Assembly (NCBI GenBank): GCA_012911965.1
Contig: SMDP01000018.1
Span: 1-34,691 of the forward strand
Reading direction: 5' to 3'
Source of the DNA: Geitlerinema sp. P-1104
Lineage (GTDB): Bacteria; Cyanobacteriota; Cyanobacteriia; Cyanobacteriales; Geitlerinemataceae
Length of the DNA stretch: 34,691 bases
Shown: piece by piece, positions 14,937-23,690 of the stretch
Layout of the letters: each line of letters starts with the position of its first letter
Numbering within the stretch: the first letter of the stretch is position 1
Position numbers and translations under genes: made by a program
The notes under the pieces: model-generated
Seen by the model: only the letters and a program-made list of their open reading frames with translations
Told to the model about the DNA's origin: nothing
Database searches by the model: none

Positions 14937-15818
14937 CTAATTCTGATGTTCTGAACGGGAAAACAACTCGTTAAACTCCCGTTGATCATAGTGATACACC
15001 GTGCGAATGGGATAGGGAATACTGATATTGGCGCGATCGCAGGCCGCCTTGAGGGCAATCATCACCCGCGTTTGGGCCCGCCGCACTTCCACTCGCTGCG
15101 GTAACGTCCAGTAGCGGACTAACAAATCAATCGAACTATCCCCAAATCCCACCACATCCACTTCCACTTCAGGCTCCGCCATAATCCCCTCAACCCCATC
15201 GAGAGCCTCTTTTAAGACCTGAACCGCCATCGGTAACGGGGTATTGTAATCCACCCCAATCGCCAAATCCGTGCGCCGAGAGGAAAATGCCGTTAATACT
15301 TCTACCGGACTGGTAAAGACAAACGAATTGGGAATCAACACCCGCTCACCGCGATAGGTGCGGATTTGCGTTGAGCGAATCGCCACTTCTTCGACGACTC
15401 CCTCAAAATCACCCACAATAATCTGATCATGGAGTTCAAAGGGTTCTTGCAGCAACAGTAAAATCCCCGCCAGGAAATTTTTAAAGATATCCTGAAAGGC
15501 AAAACCAATGGCAACCGAACCTAAACCGAGTAGGGCCACAATGTCTCCCAATCCCAAATTGGGAAAGGCAATCACCGCTGCCGCTAGAATCCCCGTCACC
15601 CACGCAGCAACATAACTCACTTGCGCCACTAACGACTGTAGGGAGCGACTTCGTAATAGACGGCGAGCGCCTTGATAAACCACCCGTTGAAAATTCTTTG
15701 CCCCCCATTTCGTCAGCGCCAGAATGATCAGGGCTACCAGGAGCGCGGGTAATAACTGAAATGCCTCACCAATGAGTTGAACGAGACGAGTTTGGATTTC
15801 TTGCAAAATAGCCGTCAT
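14937..15818 (-). CDS. Small-conductance mechanosensitive channel (MscS) family protein
   Basis: A 293-aa integral inner-membrane protein. Hydrophobic segments lie at about 18-36, 65-85 and 95-125. The pore-lining helix is Gly/Ala-rich (DIVALLGLGSVAIGFAFQDI), followed by the MscS beta domain (EPFELHDQIIVGDFEGVVEE, VLIPNSFVF) and an alpha/beta vestibule. MscS channels release solutes on hypo-osmotic shock, which fits a host accumulating a compatible solute. I chose the ATG at 15818 because the longer reading begins with TTG at 15908 and adds 30 residues outside the family. It converges on mutS2 with the palindromic repeat between. No fused CNB or kinase domain is present. Confidence 0.92.
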   Translation of the reverse strand: MTAILQEIQTRLVQLIGEAFQLLPALLVALIILALTKWGAKNFQRVVYQGARRLLRSRSLQSLVAQVSYVAAWVTGILAAAVIAFPNLGLGDIVALLGLGSVAIGFAFQDIFKNFLAGILLLLQEPFELHDQIIVGDFEGVVEEVAIRSTQIRTYRGERVLIPNSFVFTSPVEVLTAFSSRRTDLAIGVDYNTPLPMAVQVLKEALDGVEGIMAEPEVEVDVVGFGDSSIDLLVRYWTLPQRVEVRRAQTRVMIALKAACDRANISIPYPIRTVYHYDQREFNELFSRSEHQN

Positions 15819-16027
15819 GGATGATCTCTGAATGGAACCTGCGAGGCCCGCTAGTTTGATGTTGCTCGATCGTGAATCGGTCACTGCGATCGCCGGGATC
15901 TCGTCCAACCCACTCGCATCTTGGCTACTTTAACCCAAGATCTGCCGTTAACCAAGGACTCTAACCAAAGGCTGAGCCGTATTTTTGCTAAACCTCTACT
16001 CCTAGGTAGATGCACTGACCCCGTTTC

Positions 16028-16045
16028 CTACCCTAGTATGGGTAG
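16028..16045 (+). promoter_or_regulatory. Leader hairpin upstream of the Psb35-like gene
   Basis: CTACCC (16028-16033) and GGGTAG (16040-16045) pair around TAGTAT, 36 nt before the start of the small membrane protein gene. The pairing may extend outward through TTT and AAC. It may be a leader structure or an operator; no T-run follows. Confidence 0.35.
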
Positions 16046-16081
16046 TAACGGTAAACACGAAACCCTAATAGCAACCTACCT

Positions 16082-16273
16082 ATGACTTACTTCTTAACGA
16101 CAGGCGCTGAACAAGCCTTTTCCTATCCCATCTCAGGTGTCATCATCGGAGTTGTCGGCTTCATCGCAGCAGTCGGCCTAGGCTCCCTGGCCTGGTACAA
16201 CTCCAAACGTCCGCCCGGTTGGGAAGACAAAGAACGCCCCGATGTCGTTCCTGATATTGATACGAATCAGTAA
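16082..16273 (+). CDS. Small single-TM protein, probably Psb35-type photosystem II assembly protein
   Basis: A 63-aa protein with one transmembrane helix (about 15-39) and a conserved-looking tail WYNSKRPPGWEDKERPDVVP. This arrangement matches my recollection of cyanobacterial Psb35 (Ssl2148), a thylakoid protein that stabilises the CP47 assembly module and associated high-light-inducible proteins. Recognition rests on the tail motif, so I leave the symbol blank. ATG at 16082. The gene lies 90 nt upstream of the NNYAVEPEMY protein on the same strand, and the two may be co-transcribed to the terminator at 16773. Confidence 0.75.
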   Translation: MTYFLTTGAEQAFSYPISGVIIGVVGFIAAVGLGSLAWYNSKRPPGWEDKERPDVVPDIDTNQ

Positions 16274-16363
16274 TCTAAAACATTGTTTCGGGCTTTTAAG
16301 ACTCCTCAGTCGAGCCTTACATTAACATCTCTAAAAATTGACCATTCATTGGAGTTCCATTTT

Positions 16364-16729
16364 ATGACGACCGACCAAAATATCAACCAACAAGCCGCCA
16401 ACTACGATCGCCACATCACCCCTCCCGAAGTGAGCGATCGCATGGAACAAGAAGGGGACAACTTCAAGAAAACCCCAGAACCCCCCAAAAACCCCGCTGA
16501 AGGGCATCTCGACACCACCAAAGGCTACACCGTAGACCGCGAAGGCATGGCCAATAACTACGCCGTCGAGCCGGAAATGTACTACGAAGAACGCGGTGAC
16601 TTACGCGAGAAAGAGGAAGCCCTCAAAGCCGAGCGGGCCGAGGAACGCAAGACCGTTAACCAAACCAACGAAGCCGGTAAACTCGAAGCCGATCACGACG
16701 ACCGTGGCAAAGGACCGGGTATCATTTAA
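16364..16729 (+). CDS. Hydrophilic protein with NNYAVEPEMY motif (Ssl1498-like light-harvesting-associated family)
   Basis: A 121-aa, very hydrophilic and probably disordered protein. Residues 53-78 contain KGYTVDREGMANNYAVEPEM, a block resembling the conserved segment of the cyanobacterial Ssl1498 family of light-harvesting-like proteins. Unlike those, no C-terminal transmembrane helix follows; residues 79-121 are a charged Glu/Lys/Arg tail. Function is not established. Start ATG 16364 has GGAG nine nt upstream; a longer reading from 16283 adds 27 unlike residues and is rejected. A good terminator follows. Association with the upstream Psb35-like gene suggests a thylakoid role, which is inference. 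Confidence 0.75.
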   Translation: MTTDQNINQQAANYDRHITPPEVSDRMEQEGDNFKKTPEPPKNPAEGHLDTTKGYTVDREGMANNYAVEPEMYYEERGDLREKEEALKAERAEERKTVNQTNEAGKLEADHDDRGKGPGII

Positions 16730-16772
16730 AGGCTGGCCCCGGTCGAATAGTTCCGGGACATAGCCCCCAACA

Positions 16773-16818
16773 AAGTAGAGATGCGATCGCCCCGTGTCTC
16801 TACTTATTCTTCTTTTTA
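16773..16818 (+). terminator. Intrinsic terminator after the NNYAVEPEMY gene
   Basis: AAGTAGAGA (16773-16781) pairs perfectly with TCTCTACTT (16797-16805) around a 15-nt loop holding a HIP1 octamer, and is followed by the T-rich ATTCTTCTTTTT (to 16817). Confidence 0.8.
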
Positions 16819-16849
16819 ACCTGTTTATAATAATCGTTCACTGAGATTC

Positions 16850-18250
16850 ATGAATACGCCTTTGCTCCCCGACAAACGGTGGATGTCAATTTGGATAAAA
16901 TCGACTGCTATTCTCGCTCTGCTGAATTTAGTGTTAGCCCTGTTTAATGCCAGTTATGTGCCTCTGCGGGACATCTATCTTCGCTATCTTCCCCAAGTCG
17001 TACAACTTTATGACCCCGTCAAAGGCATAGAACCTCATCCCCAAACCGAACAATACCGACAAAATTTCGATCGCCTCCTCAACCAAGTCTCCCAAGCCGA
17101 ACTCGATACTCCCGAAGTGCAAGTCTCCCTACAACGGCTGCGCCAACAAAGTGAGGCTCTCATCGACGAAAACCCCTTCATTGCCTCAGGTAAATTTAGC
17201 ACCTTTGCCAAATTGCAACGTCGCATTACCGATCGCCTCAATCAAGACTCCGTCACCGTCGCCTTTCGAGAATTTTGGACCACTGACTACTTGCGATCGC
17301 ACGACGCAACCAGCGAACTCAACTTCTTCCAAACCAAAATCATTCCCCTGCTGGCCACCAACTACTACCGACAAATCGACGACAACGGACAACCCTACGA
17401 TGCGTATTGGCGCATTGATATCTGGTTTATTGGCTTTTTCGCCCTAGAATTTCTCGTCCTAACCTTCATCGCCTCCCGCCGTCGTGTCGGCCTAACCTGG
17501 TTTGATGCCATGTTGCGGCGTTGGTACGACTGGTTTCTGTTCATCCCCGTCTGGCGTTGGCTGCGGATTCTCCCCGTCACCGTGCGGCTGCATCAGGGAA
17601 AAGTCGCCAACATCGAATATGTTCTCTCCCAGATGATTCATGAACCAGGTATTTACCTGTCCGATCATATCTCCGAATTTGTCACCATCCGCACCCTCAA
17701 CCAATTGCAAGAATCCATTGAAAACGGGGATCTCGCGCGTGGCTTACTCAATCCCTCAGACTATGTCGCCGTCGGTGATATCAATAGTCTCCAACGCATC
17801 AGCGATCGCCTCCTCGAACTCACCATTTACAAAGTTCTCCCCCAAGTACAACCCGAACTCAAATCCCTCCTCAACCATTCCCTCTCCGAAGCCTTACGAG
17901 AATCTGCCTTCGTCGAACTCGTTGAACGAGTTCCCGCCTTAGGTCATCTTCCCACCGATGTCAGCGATCAATTAGCCAACTACCTCGCCAACGCCACCTG
18001 TGAAACCCTCGCCAACGCCTATGCCGACGAACTCGGGCGAGAACGCTTTGAAGACCTCACCGATCGCTTCCAAACCGCCTTACGTCAGGAACTCCAAGAC
18101 CAAGCCACCCTCGATGAATTACAGAACCTGATCTCGAACGTCGTCCAAGAAGTGAAAATTAACTACGTTCAACGGGCCGCAGAACAAGATCCCGACGAAA
18201 CCATCGAGAAAGTCGAAGAGGTTTACGATAGCATTGAACGCAAATCTTAA
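16850..18250 (+). CDS. Cyanobacterial conserved membrane protein (466 aa), function unknown
   Basis: I do not recognise a characterised family. TM1 is at about 14-35 and TM2 at about 189-208; between them is a 150-residue, helix-rich, probably extracytoplasmic domain. After TM2 comes RRWYDWFLFIPVWRWLRILP (223-242), an amphipathic Arg/Trp-rich segment that recalls the voltage-sensor/linker region of cyanobacterial ion-channel-like proteins. The C-terminal 215 residues are soluble, acidic and helical, with repeated LANAxxETLANAYADEL-type helices. No pore or enzymatic motif is visible. Codon use and HIP1 content match the neighbours. It starts 31 nt after the T-tract of the preceding terminator, so it is probably transcribed on its own. 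Confidence 0.85.
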   Translation: MNTPLLPDKRWMSIWIKSTAILALLNLVLALFNASYVPLRDIYLRYLPQVVQLYDPVKGIEPHPQTEQYRQNFDRLLNQVSQAELDTPEVQVSLQRLRQQSEALIDENPFIASGKFSTFAKLQRRITDRLNQDSVTVAFREFWTTDYLRSHDATSELNFFQTKIIPLLATNYYRQIDDNGQPYDAYWRIDIWFIGFFALEFLVLTFIASRRRVGLTWFDAMLRRWYDWFLFIPVWRWLRILPVTVRLHQGKVANIEYVLSQMIHEPGIYLSDHISEFVTIRTLNQLQESIENGDLARGLLNPSDYVAVGDINSLQRISDRLLELTIYKVLPQVQPELKSLLNHSLSEALRESAFVELVERVPALGHLPTDVSDQLANYLANATCETLANAYADELGRERFEDLTDRFQTALRQELQDQATLDELQNLISNVVQEVKINYVQRAAEQDPDETIEKVEEVYDSIERKS

Positions 18251-18255
18251 CACAA

Positions 18256-18273
18256 CTCTATCTCTTGATAGAG
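18256..18273 (+). terminator. Hairpin after the 466-aa membrane protein gene
   Basis: CTCTATC (18256-18262) and GATAGAG (18267-18273) form a perfect 7-bp stem with loop TCTT, five nt beyond the stop codon. There is no T-run, so termination is uncertain; 3'-end stabilisation is an alternative. Confidence 0.45.
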
Positions 18274-18383
18274 GTAATCCTACCTTGAAAATGGCAACTT
18301 AACGGTAGACTGGCCTATAAATCCTCACACCTCAACAAATCTAAAGTTTACATTAAAGGTTGAGGATTCCTCTCGATTGCGCC

Positions 18384-18415
18384 TTGACAAAAACAAATTT
18401 GTCTGAAAACAATAG
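18384..18415 (+). promoter_or_regulatory. Candidate promoter/operator of glgB
   Basis: A consensus -35 TTGACA (18384-18389) overlaps the inverted repeat GACAAA...TTTGTC (18386-18391/18398-18403), whose centre includes the palindrome ACAAATTTGT (18393-18402). The -10 is poor (AAACAA or AACAAT at 17-18 nt). If this is the promoter, the leader would be roughly 190 nt. Confidence 0.35.
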
Positions 18416-18507
18416 CACTATCAGCGTCGAGTTTTAATCAAGGAGGGGCAACAATCGTTGGCCCCGACAGACCCCTTGACCCAGACCTAGAGACTTTAAA
18501 AAACTAT

Positions 18508-18558
18508 CCCTAAATCTAAAATTTAGGGGTGATCTCCTGATTCAAACCCAGGGGATCA
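18508..18558 (+). promoter_or_regulatory. Two consecutive leader hairpins upstream of glgB
   Basis: CCCTAAAT (18508-18515) pairs perfectly with ATTTAGGG (18521-18528), and TGATCTCCTG (18530-18539) pairs with CAGGGGATCA (18549-18558) with one G-U pair. The two hairpins are one nt apart and end 46 nt before the glgB ATG. No T-run follows either, so they look like leader structure rather than a terminator. Confidence 0.55.
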
Positions 18559-18604
18559 TATTGCCTTGGCTTGTTCACCTACACTCAAACTTATCTCAAC
18601 CCTT

Positions 18605-20857
18605 ATGACAACAACTACCGCCGAACAAATCCAAAAAATTACCAACAATCAACATCAAAATCCCTTCGAGATTTTAGGCTCTCACCGACTCTCCGACAAC
18701 AACGGCAAAAGCGCCTGGGTCGTGCGAGCGTACCTCCCCAAAGCCGATGCTGCCTGGGTGATTCGCCCTGAAGAGCGGGATAGCTACCCCATGCACAGCG
18801 TCCATCATCCCAACTTCTTTGAATGCGAAATTGAAGCCCCAGAACTGAAAAACTATCAACTCAAAGTCAAAGAGGGCGATCGCGAGCGAGTTTTCTACGA
18901 CCCCTACGCCTTCCGCTCCCCAAAACTCACCGACTTCGACCGCTACCTCTTCGCCGAAGGCAACCACCATCGCATCTACGAAAAACTCGGCGCTCACCCC
19001 ACAGAAATCAACGGCATTGCCGGCGTTTACTTTGCCGTCTGGGCGCCCAACGCCCGTAACGTCTCCATCGTCGGCGACTTCAACGAATGGGACGGTCGCA
19101 AAGACCAAATGGAGCGCACCGAAACCGGAATTTGGGAATTGTTTATCCCCCAACTCCCTTCGGGAACCCTCTACAAATACGAAATCAAAAACCCCCAAGG
19201 CCACATCTACCTCAAATCCGACCCCTACGGCTTTGGCCAACAAGTCCGGCCCGACACCGCCTCCAAAGTCGTAGACCTCAACCAGTACCAATGGCAAGAT
19301 GAGGCCTGGATACAACAACGCCGTCAGCGAGACCCCCACGACCAGCCCATCTCCGTCTACGAACTGCACGCCGGCTCCTGGCTCCATACCGGCGCCGAAC
19401 ATCCCCCCGACAGCGGCGAAGTCGTGCGCGTCTCCGAGAAGCCCGAAGGACGCTTCCTCACCTACCGAGAACTCGCCGACAAACTCATCCCCTACGTCAA
19501 AGACCTGGGATACACCCACATCGAACTCCTCCCCGTCGCCGAACATCCCTATGACGGCTCCTGGGGCTATCAAGTCGCCGGCTATTTCGCCCCCACCTCC
19601 CGTTTCGGCAGTCCCGAAGACTTCATGTACTTCGTCGACCAATGTCACGCCAACGACATCGGCATCATTGTCGATTGGGTTCCCGGCCATTTCCCTAAAG
19701 ATAGCCATGGCCTAGCTTACTTCGACGGAACCCACCTCTACGAACATGACGACCCCCGCAAAGGCGAACATAAAGAATGGGGAACCTACGTCTTTAACTA
19801 CAGCCGTCACGAAGTCCGCAACTTCCTGGTTTCCAACGCCCTCTTCTGGTTTGACAAGTACCACATTGATGGTATTCGCGTCGATGCCGTAGCCTCGATG
19901 CTGTACCTCGACTACAACCGCAAAGATGGCGAATGGGTTCCCAACCGCTACGGCGGCCATGAAAACCTCGAAGCCGCCGACTTCCTACGGCAACTGAACT
20001 ATCTCATCTTTGGCTATTATCCCGGCATCCTCTCCATTGCCGAAGAATCCACCGCCTGGCCCCTCGTCTCCCGGCCCACCTATCTCGGCGGCTTAGGCTT
20101 TAACTTCAAATGGAACATGGGTTGGATGCACGATATGCTGGACTACTTCAGCGAAGATCCTATCCATCGCCGCTATCACCACAACCATGTCACCTTTAGT
20201 TTGATGTACGCCTTCAGCGAGAACTTCATGTTGGCGTTATCCCATGATGAGGTGGTTCACGGCAAAGGCAGCCTCTGGGACCGGATGCCCGGCGATGATT
20301 GGCAGAAGTTTGCCAACTTGCGCTGTTTATTCAGCTATATGTTTACCCATCCCGGCAAAAAGACCATGTTTATGGGCATGGAGTTTGGGCAACATAAAGA
20401 ATGGAATGCTTGGGGCGATTTGCAGTGGGATCTACTTAATCAGGAGTCTCATCAGAAACTCAAGCAGTTCTTTAAAGACCTCAACGGGATCTATCGCAGC
20501 CAACCGGCCCTCTATACTCAGGACTTCTCTGACGAGGGGTTTGAATGGATTGACTGCAACGATGCCGACAACAGCGTCGTCTCCTTTATCCGCAAAGACC
20601 AATACAGCGATGAGTTTGTGGTCACTGTCTGCAACTTCACGCCGGTTCCCCATCATGACTATTGGATTGGCGTTCCCCAGGCCGGTTTCTATGAAGAGAT
20701 TTTTAACAGTGATGCCGAATGCTACGGCGGTAGCAATATGGGCAATGGGGGAGGAAAAGCCACGGTAGAGTGGTCGAATCCCAAATGGCATCAGGCCCTA
20801 CCCCTGTGTTTACCCCCACTGAGTGTCATGGTCTTTAAATATAAGCCTGACGCTTAA
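18605..20857 (+). CDS. glgB: 1,4-alpha-glucan (glycogen) branching enzyme
   Basis: A 750-aa enzyme that cuts alpha-1,4 glucan chains and re-attaches them as alpha-1,6 branches in glycogen. An N-terminal GlgB domain and CBM48 (about 20-230, with FAVWAPNARNVSIVGDFNEW) precede the GH13_9 catalytic barrel. The catalytic triad is Asp427 in GIRVDAV, Glu480 in IAEEST and Asp548 in LSHDEVVHGK; the spacings (53 and 121 residues) equal those of the E. coli enzyme. A C-terminal all-beta domain completes the protein. Start ATG 18605 gives the family N-terminus; the longer reading from a TTG at 18566 is not needed. The codons of the 5' half are strongly C-ending and shift to mixed third positions after about 20100. 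Confidence 0.97.
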   Translation: MTTTTAEQIQKITNNQHQNPFEILGSHRLSDNNGKSAWVVRAYLPKADAAWVIRPEERDSYPMHSVHHPNFFECEIEAPELKNYQLKVKEGDRERVFYDPYAFRSPKLTDFDRYLFAEGNHHRIYEKLGAHPTEINGIAGVYFAVWAPNARNVSIVGDFNEWDGRKDQMERTETGIWELFIPQLPSGTLYKYEIKNPQGHIYLKSDPYGFGQQVRPDTASKVVDLNQYQWQDEAWIQQRRQRDPHDQPISVYELHAGSWLHTGAEHPPDSGEVVRVSEKPEGRFLTYRELADKLIPYVKDLGYTHIELLPVAEHPYDGSWGYQVAGYFAPTSRFGSPEDFMYFVDQCHANDIGIIVDWVPGHFPKDSHGLAYFDGTHLYEHDDPRKGEHKEWGTYVFNYSRHEVRNFLVSNALFWFDKYHIDGIRVDAVASMLYLDYNRKDGEWVPNRYGGHENLEAADFLRQLNYLIFGYYPGILSIAEESTAWPLVSRPTYLGGLGFNFKWNMGWMHDMLDYFSEDPIHRRYHHNHVTFSLMYAFSENFMLALSHDEVVHGKGSLWDRMPGDDWQKFANLRCLFSYMFTHPGKKTMFMGMEFGQHKEWNAWGDLQWDLLNQESHQKLKQFFKDLNGIYRSQPALYTQDFSDEGFEWIDCNDADNSVVSFIRKDQYSDEFVVTVCNFTPVPHHDYWIGVPQAGFYEEIFNSDAECYGGSNMGNGGGKATVEWSNPKWHQALPLCLPPLSVMVFKYKPDA

Positions 20858-20903
20858 TCCCTGTTCTCGTTGTACCTCCTCTTTCCTCTGTTTCCTCTTT
20901 CCT

Positions 20904-21005
20904 CGTGCCATGGCTCCAGCCATGACACGGGCCTTAGGCGGCTCTGCCGCCTGCACTCGGGAGGCAGAGCCTCCCCAAGAGCATGACTTGGCTCCAGCCA
21001 AGTCA
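20904..21005 (+). repeat. Composite four-hairpin repeat element, copy 2
   Basis: Hairpins in order: CGTG-c-CATGGCT/AGCCATG-a-CACG (20904-20929), GGCGGC/GCCGCC (20937-20942/20946-20951), GGGAGGC/GCCTCCC (20959-20965/20969-20975), and TGACTTGGCT/AGCCAAGTCA (20984-20993/20996-21005). Order, loops and several linkers match the reverse complement of 2888-2987. The last hairpin keeps a CTTGGC core but its outer arms have changed on both sides, so pairing is preserved. It lies between glgB and the hydrolase gene, flanked by pyrimidine-rich (left) and GA-rich (right) tracts, as at copy 1. Confidence 0.8.
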
Positions 21006-21113
21006 CGAGGGGGACGAGGGGGAGAACGAGGGAAAGAGAGGAACAAAAGGGATCGGTGCTATGCGGATTCCGTCTTAGACAATTCTTGAACAATCATTTC
21101 ACCCTAAAAACTT

Positions 21114-23627
21114 ATGGTTACAACCACTCGTCGCGCTGCTGAAATTACTCTTGTTGCCGATGAAACCCAAAAACTCTTGGATTGGGTGCAGGCGGTTCAA
21201 GCCTCAGATGAGACGATTTTTCACAAATCCCAACAGATTGCTCGCCGTTTAGGGGCCTACCATCGCCCCGATGGCTTAACAGAAATTGGCTTTTGGGTTC
21301 CTGAACTCAGTCCGGGAGAGATTCAACCGAAAAACATCTATCTGGAAATCTTCACCCCCCTCGAAGACATCCATCCCAGCCAAGACTTGCAAACCGTCAC
21401 CTTCCGTCGCGAGTATGTGAACCTAGAGCGGGACGGAGAATATATGTGGGCTGTGTTGTCGGGAATGAAAGCCGGGAATGCGAACCGCTTCGGCTCCTTT
21501 TACTGGCTGCGTTATCTCGACTATGACAACGATATCAGCACCATCGGTGACTTTCTCGCGGATTCTCTGCCCTATGGGGTCTATGCCCCCGCAGAACTCT
21601 ACGATCGCGACAAACTCCAACGCGATCGCCGCGATATGGACTATTTCCAACAATTCCGCACTGACGATGGTAGTCCCGTCAAAGTCAAACCACCTACCAA
21701 TATCTTGCAGCTTCATGTCAACACCGCCTCCCCCAACGGCTATCTCTCGGGGTTAACCCAACTCTTTCAGCGGATTTCTGACAAACTCGCCAAGGGGGAA
21801 ACGCTCACCCCCGCTGAGGAAAACTATGTCGGCTATGAAGCCGTACAATTACTCCCCATTGAACCCACTGTTGAATATCTCGGTCATCGGGATCATGGTC
21901 AGGGATTTTTCTCCTGTAGTGACGAAGATCGTCTGCGCATGGACCCAGATAGTGAGTCGATTGAACATGAATCTGATGAAATTCGGGTGCAACTCAAGAA
22001 ACCCGACACGGAAAACTGGGGCTATGACATTGTCATTTTTGGCATGGCCGCTACAAACCCTTCGGTCTTAGAAACTCAACGTCCTGATGAAGTTGTGGAG
22101 TTTGTTGAAACTCTGCATAACTTCTCAACCGGACCGATTCAAGTGGTCTATGATATTGTCTATGGCCATGCCGATAACCAAGCCCTCAATCTCCTCAATG
22201 GTCGCTTTTTGAAAGGACCGAATATGTATGGGCAAGATGTCAACCACCAAAACCCAGGAGTGCGGGCAATTCTTCTAGAAATGCAGCGCCGTAAGTCTGA
22301 TACTGGGGTTGACGGCATTCGTGTTGATGGTGCTCAGGATTTCAAATACTTCAATCCTATGTCCGGGCGGGTGGAATATGATGATGTTTACCTGCAAGAA
22401 ATGGCTCAGGTTCCTCAGGAGATTGCTGGTAGTTGTCGCTACCCCTTTACCATTTTTGAAGATGGTCGCCCTTGGCCAGCAGAGGGTTGGGAAGAGATTT
22501 CTACCTATCGAGATATTATCGAGTTTTTGCCTGAAAGTTTCCAATGGGGCCCGTTGGTGTTTGCCCATAATACTCCCAGTTTACAAAAGTTCTGGAGCCG
22601 AAAATGGAAGCGGGTTTGTGAAGTGATGCAGGTGGGGGCGAATTGGATTACCGGCTGCGGCAATCACGATACGCTACGGCGCGGAACTCAAGTTGACCCA
22701 GAGATGTCTATTAATTGGAATTTGGGTAAAACCTTGCCGGAGGTGTTGAATAGTGCTTACGACAACCCGGCAATTACGATGTTGGTCTATGGCTTTAGTC
22801 CGGGCCTACCGATGGACTTTATTAACTGCACCATGCGCGCGCCTTGGGGCTTTTTGCGTAATACTGACGATCGCTACGGGGTGAAAGTTGTCGCCGAAGA
22901 GGCGGGATTCCTCGATTGGCAAGTTGAACCAGAAGTGTATGACCTCTCGGGCATCTTTCCCCGGCTTAAACGCATGGGATTTAAGAAAGTGGGTGAGTTG
23001 CGGCAGTTTATGCGGGGCTTGCAACACGCCATTGAGGAAACAGATTATGACTTGGATGAGGTGGCCCATATTTGTCAACGCCATTTAGGGACTGAGTCTG
23101 ATTCAACGGCAATGCAGGAGGAAGCTAAAACGATCACCTCAGCCGCTGAGTTCCAAAAACTCAATGTGTCGGAGAAGTCACCGATTCTGCAAGAGTTGGA
23201 TGTGGGTAAACTGAAGGAGTTTGCTACGGCTTTTATGGAAGATGCCCATGAGATTTGCAATGTCTGGAACCATGAGCAGTTTTTAGATCCGCAACAGACG
23301 GACTACAATCGGCAACTGCGACAGTTCCGGTTAGCGCGGCCCTGGTTGCGGGAGAATTTTGGCGCTCGCGATCGCTTTAATCATATTGATGAAGAGATGG
23401 CGACGCTCTATTATGGACTGCGCACCAGTCCCGATGAACGCGAACAGGTGGCGATCGCCACTCACATGGGCGGTGATCCCCTCACAGTCACCTTAGGGGA
23501 TTGGCTACAACTGGATTTAGAGGAGTGGGAAATTGCCCTCACCTCCCCAGGGGTAGACATTAGTGATTTACGAACCCTCACCCTCAGCGATAGTCAAGGG
23601 GTGTTACTGACTCGGGTGAACCGTTAA
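21114..23627 (+). CDS. gghA: Glucosylglycerol hydrolase (GghA-type, GH13-like)
   Basis: An 837-aa cytoplasmic protein resembling the cyanobacterial glucosylglycerol hydrolase (Synechocystis Slr1670 type), which splits the osmolyte 2-O-(alpha-glucosyl)glycerol when salinity falls. The catalytic barrel keeps GH13-like landmarks: VVYDIVYGHADNQ (Asp347, His352), GIRVDGAQDF with a nucleophile candidate Asp405, IFEDGRPW with acid/base candidate Glu449, and GCGNHDTLRRG with Asp519. The N-terminal 250 residues are family-specific; a helical insert (about 620-720) and a C-terminal beta domain follow. It sits 256 nt downstream of glgB across the four-hairpin repeat and ends before a strong terminator. 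The assignment rests on recalled family resemblance; motif residues are seen directly. Confidence 0.85.
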   Translation: MVTTTRRAAEITLVADETQKLLDWVQAVQASDETIFHKSQQIARRLGAYHRPDGLTEIGFWVPELSPGEIQPKNIYLEIFTPLEDIHPSQDLQTVTFRREYVNLERDGEYMWAVLSGMKAGNANRFGSFYWLRYLDYDNDISTIGDFLADSLPYGVYAPAELYDRDKLQRDRRDMDYFQQFRTDDGSPVKVKPPTNILQLHVNTASPNGYLSGLTQLFQRISDKLAKGETLTPAEENYVGYEAVQLLPIEPTVEYLGHRDHGQGFFSCSDEDRLRMDPDSESIEHESDEIRVQLKKPDTENWGYDIVIFGMAATNPSVLETQRPDEVVEFVETLHNFSTGPIQVVYDIVYGHADNQALNLLNGRFLKGPNMYGQDVNHQNPGVRAILLEMQRRKSDTGVDGIRVDGAQDFKYFNPMSGRVEYDDVYLQEMAQVPQEIAGSCRYPFTIFEDGRPWPAEGWEEISTYRDIIEFLPESFQWGPLVFAHNTPSLQKFWSRKWKRVCEVMQVGANWITGCGNHDTLRRGTQVDPEMSINWNLGKTLPEVLNSAYDNPAITMLVYGFSPGLPMDFINCTMRAPWGFLRNTDDRYGVKVVAEEAGFLDWQVEPEVYDLSGIFPRLKRMGFKKVGELRQFMRGLQHAIEETDYDLDEVAHICQRHLGTESDSTAMQEEAKTITSAAEFQKLNVSEKSPILQELDVGKLKEFATAFMEDAHEICNVWNHEQFLDPQQTDYNRQLRQFRLARPWLRENFGARDRFNHIDEEMATLYYGLRTSPDEREQVAIATHMGGDPLTVTLGDWLQLDLEEWEIALTSPGVDISDLRTLTLSDSQGVLLTRVNR

Positions 23628-23652
23628 GCCAACTGCATCCTCGCTCTTCTCC

Positions 23653-23690
23653 AATCAGGATGTCCCCTCGGGGGCGTCCTGATTGTTGTC
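23653..23690 (+). terminator. Intrinsic terminator of gghA
   Basis: AATCAGGA (23653-23660) pairs with TCCTGATT (23677-23684); the inner arms TG-T-CCC and GGG-G-CG extend the stem (two G-U pairs). A modest T-rich tail, GTTGTTGTC type, follows. It starts 26 nt after the stop codon. Confidence 0.8.

Larger units (their letters stand above)
18251..18604. other. 354-nt intergenic region upstream of glgB
   Basis: No gene. It holds a hairpin just after the membrane-protein stop (18256-18273), a TTGACA (18384-18389) overlapping the inverted repeat GACAAA/TTTGTC (18386-18403), and two strong leader hairpins (18508-18558). It probably contains the glgB promoter and a long structured leader. Confidence 0.6.

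Noticed and set aside
18674..19708. A 344-aa open frame antisense to glgB
   Set aside because: It lies wholly within glgB on the opposite strand, is Gly/Val/Asp-rich with no family motif, and arises from the C-ending codon bias of the sense gene.
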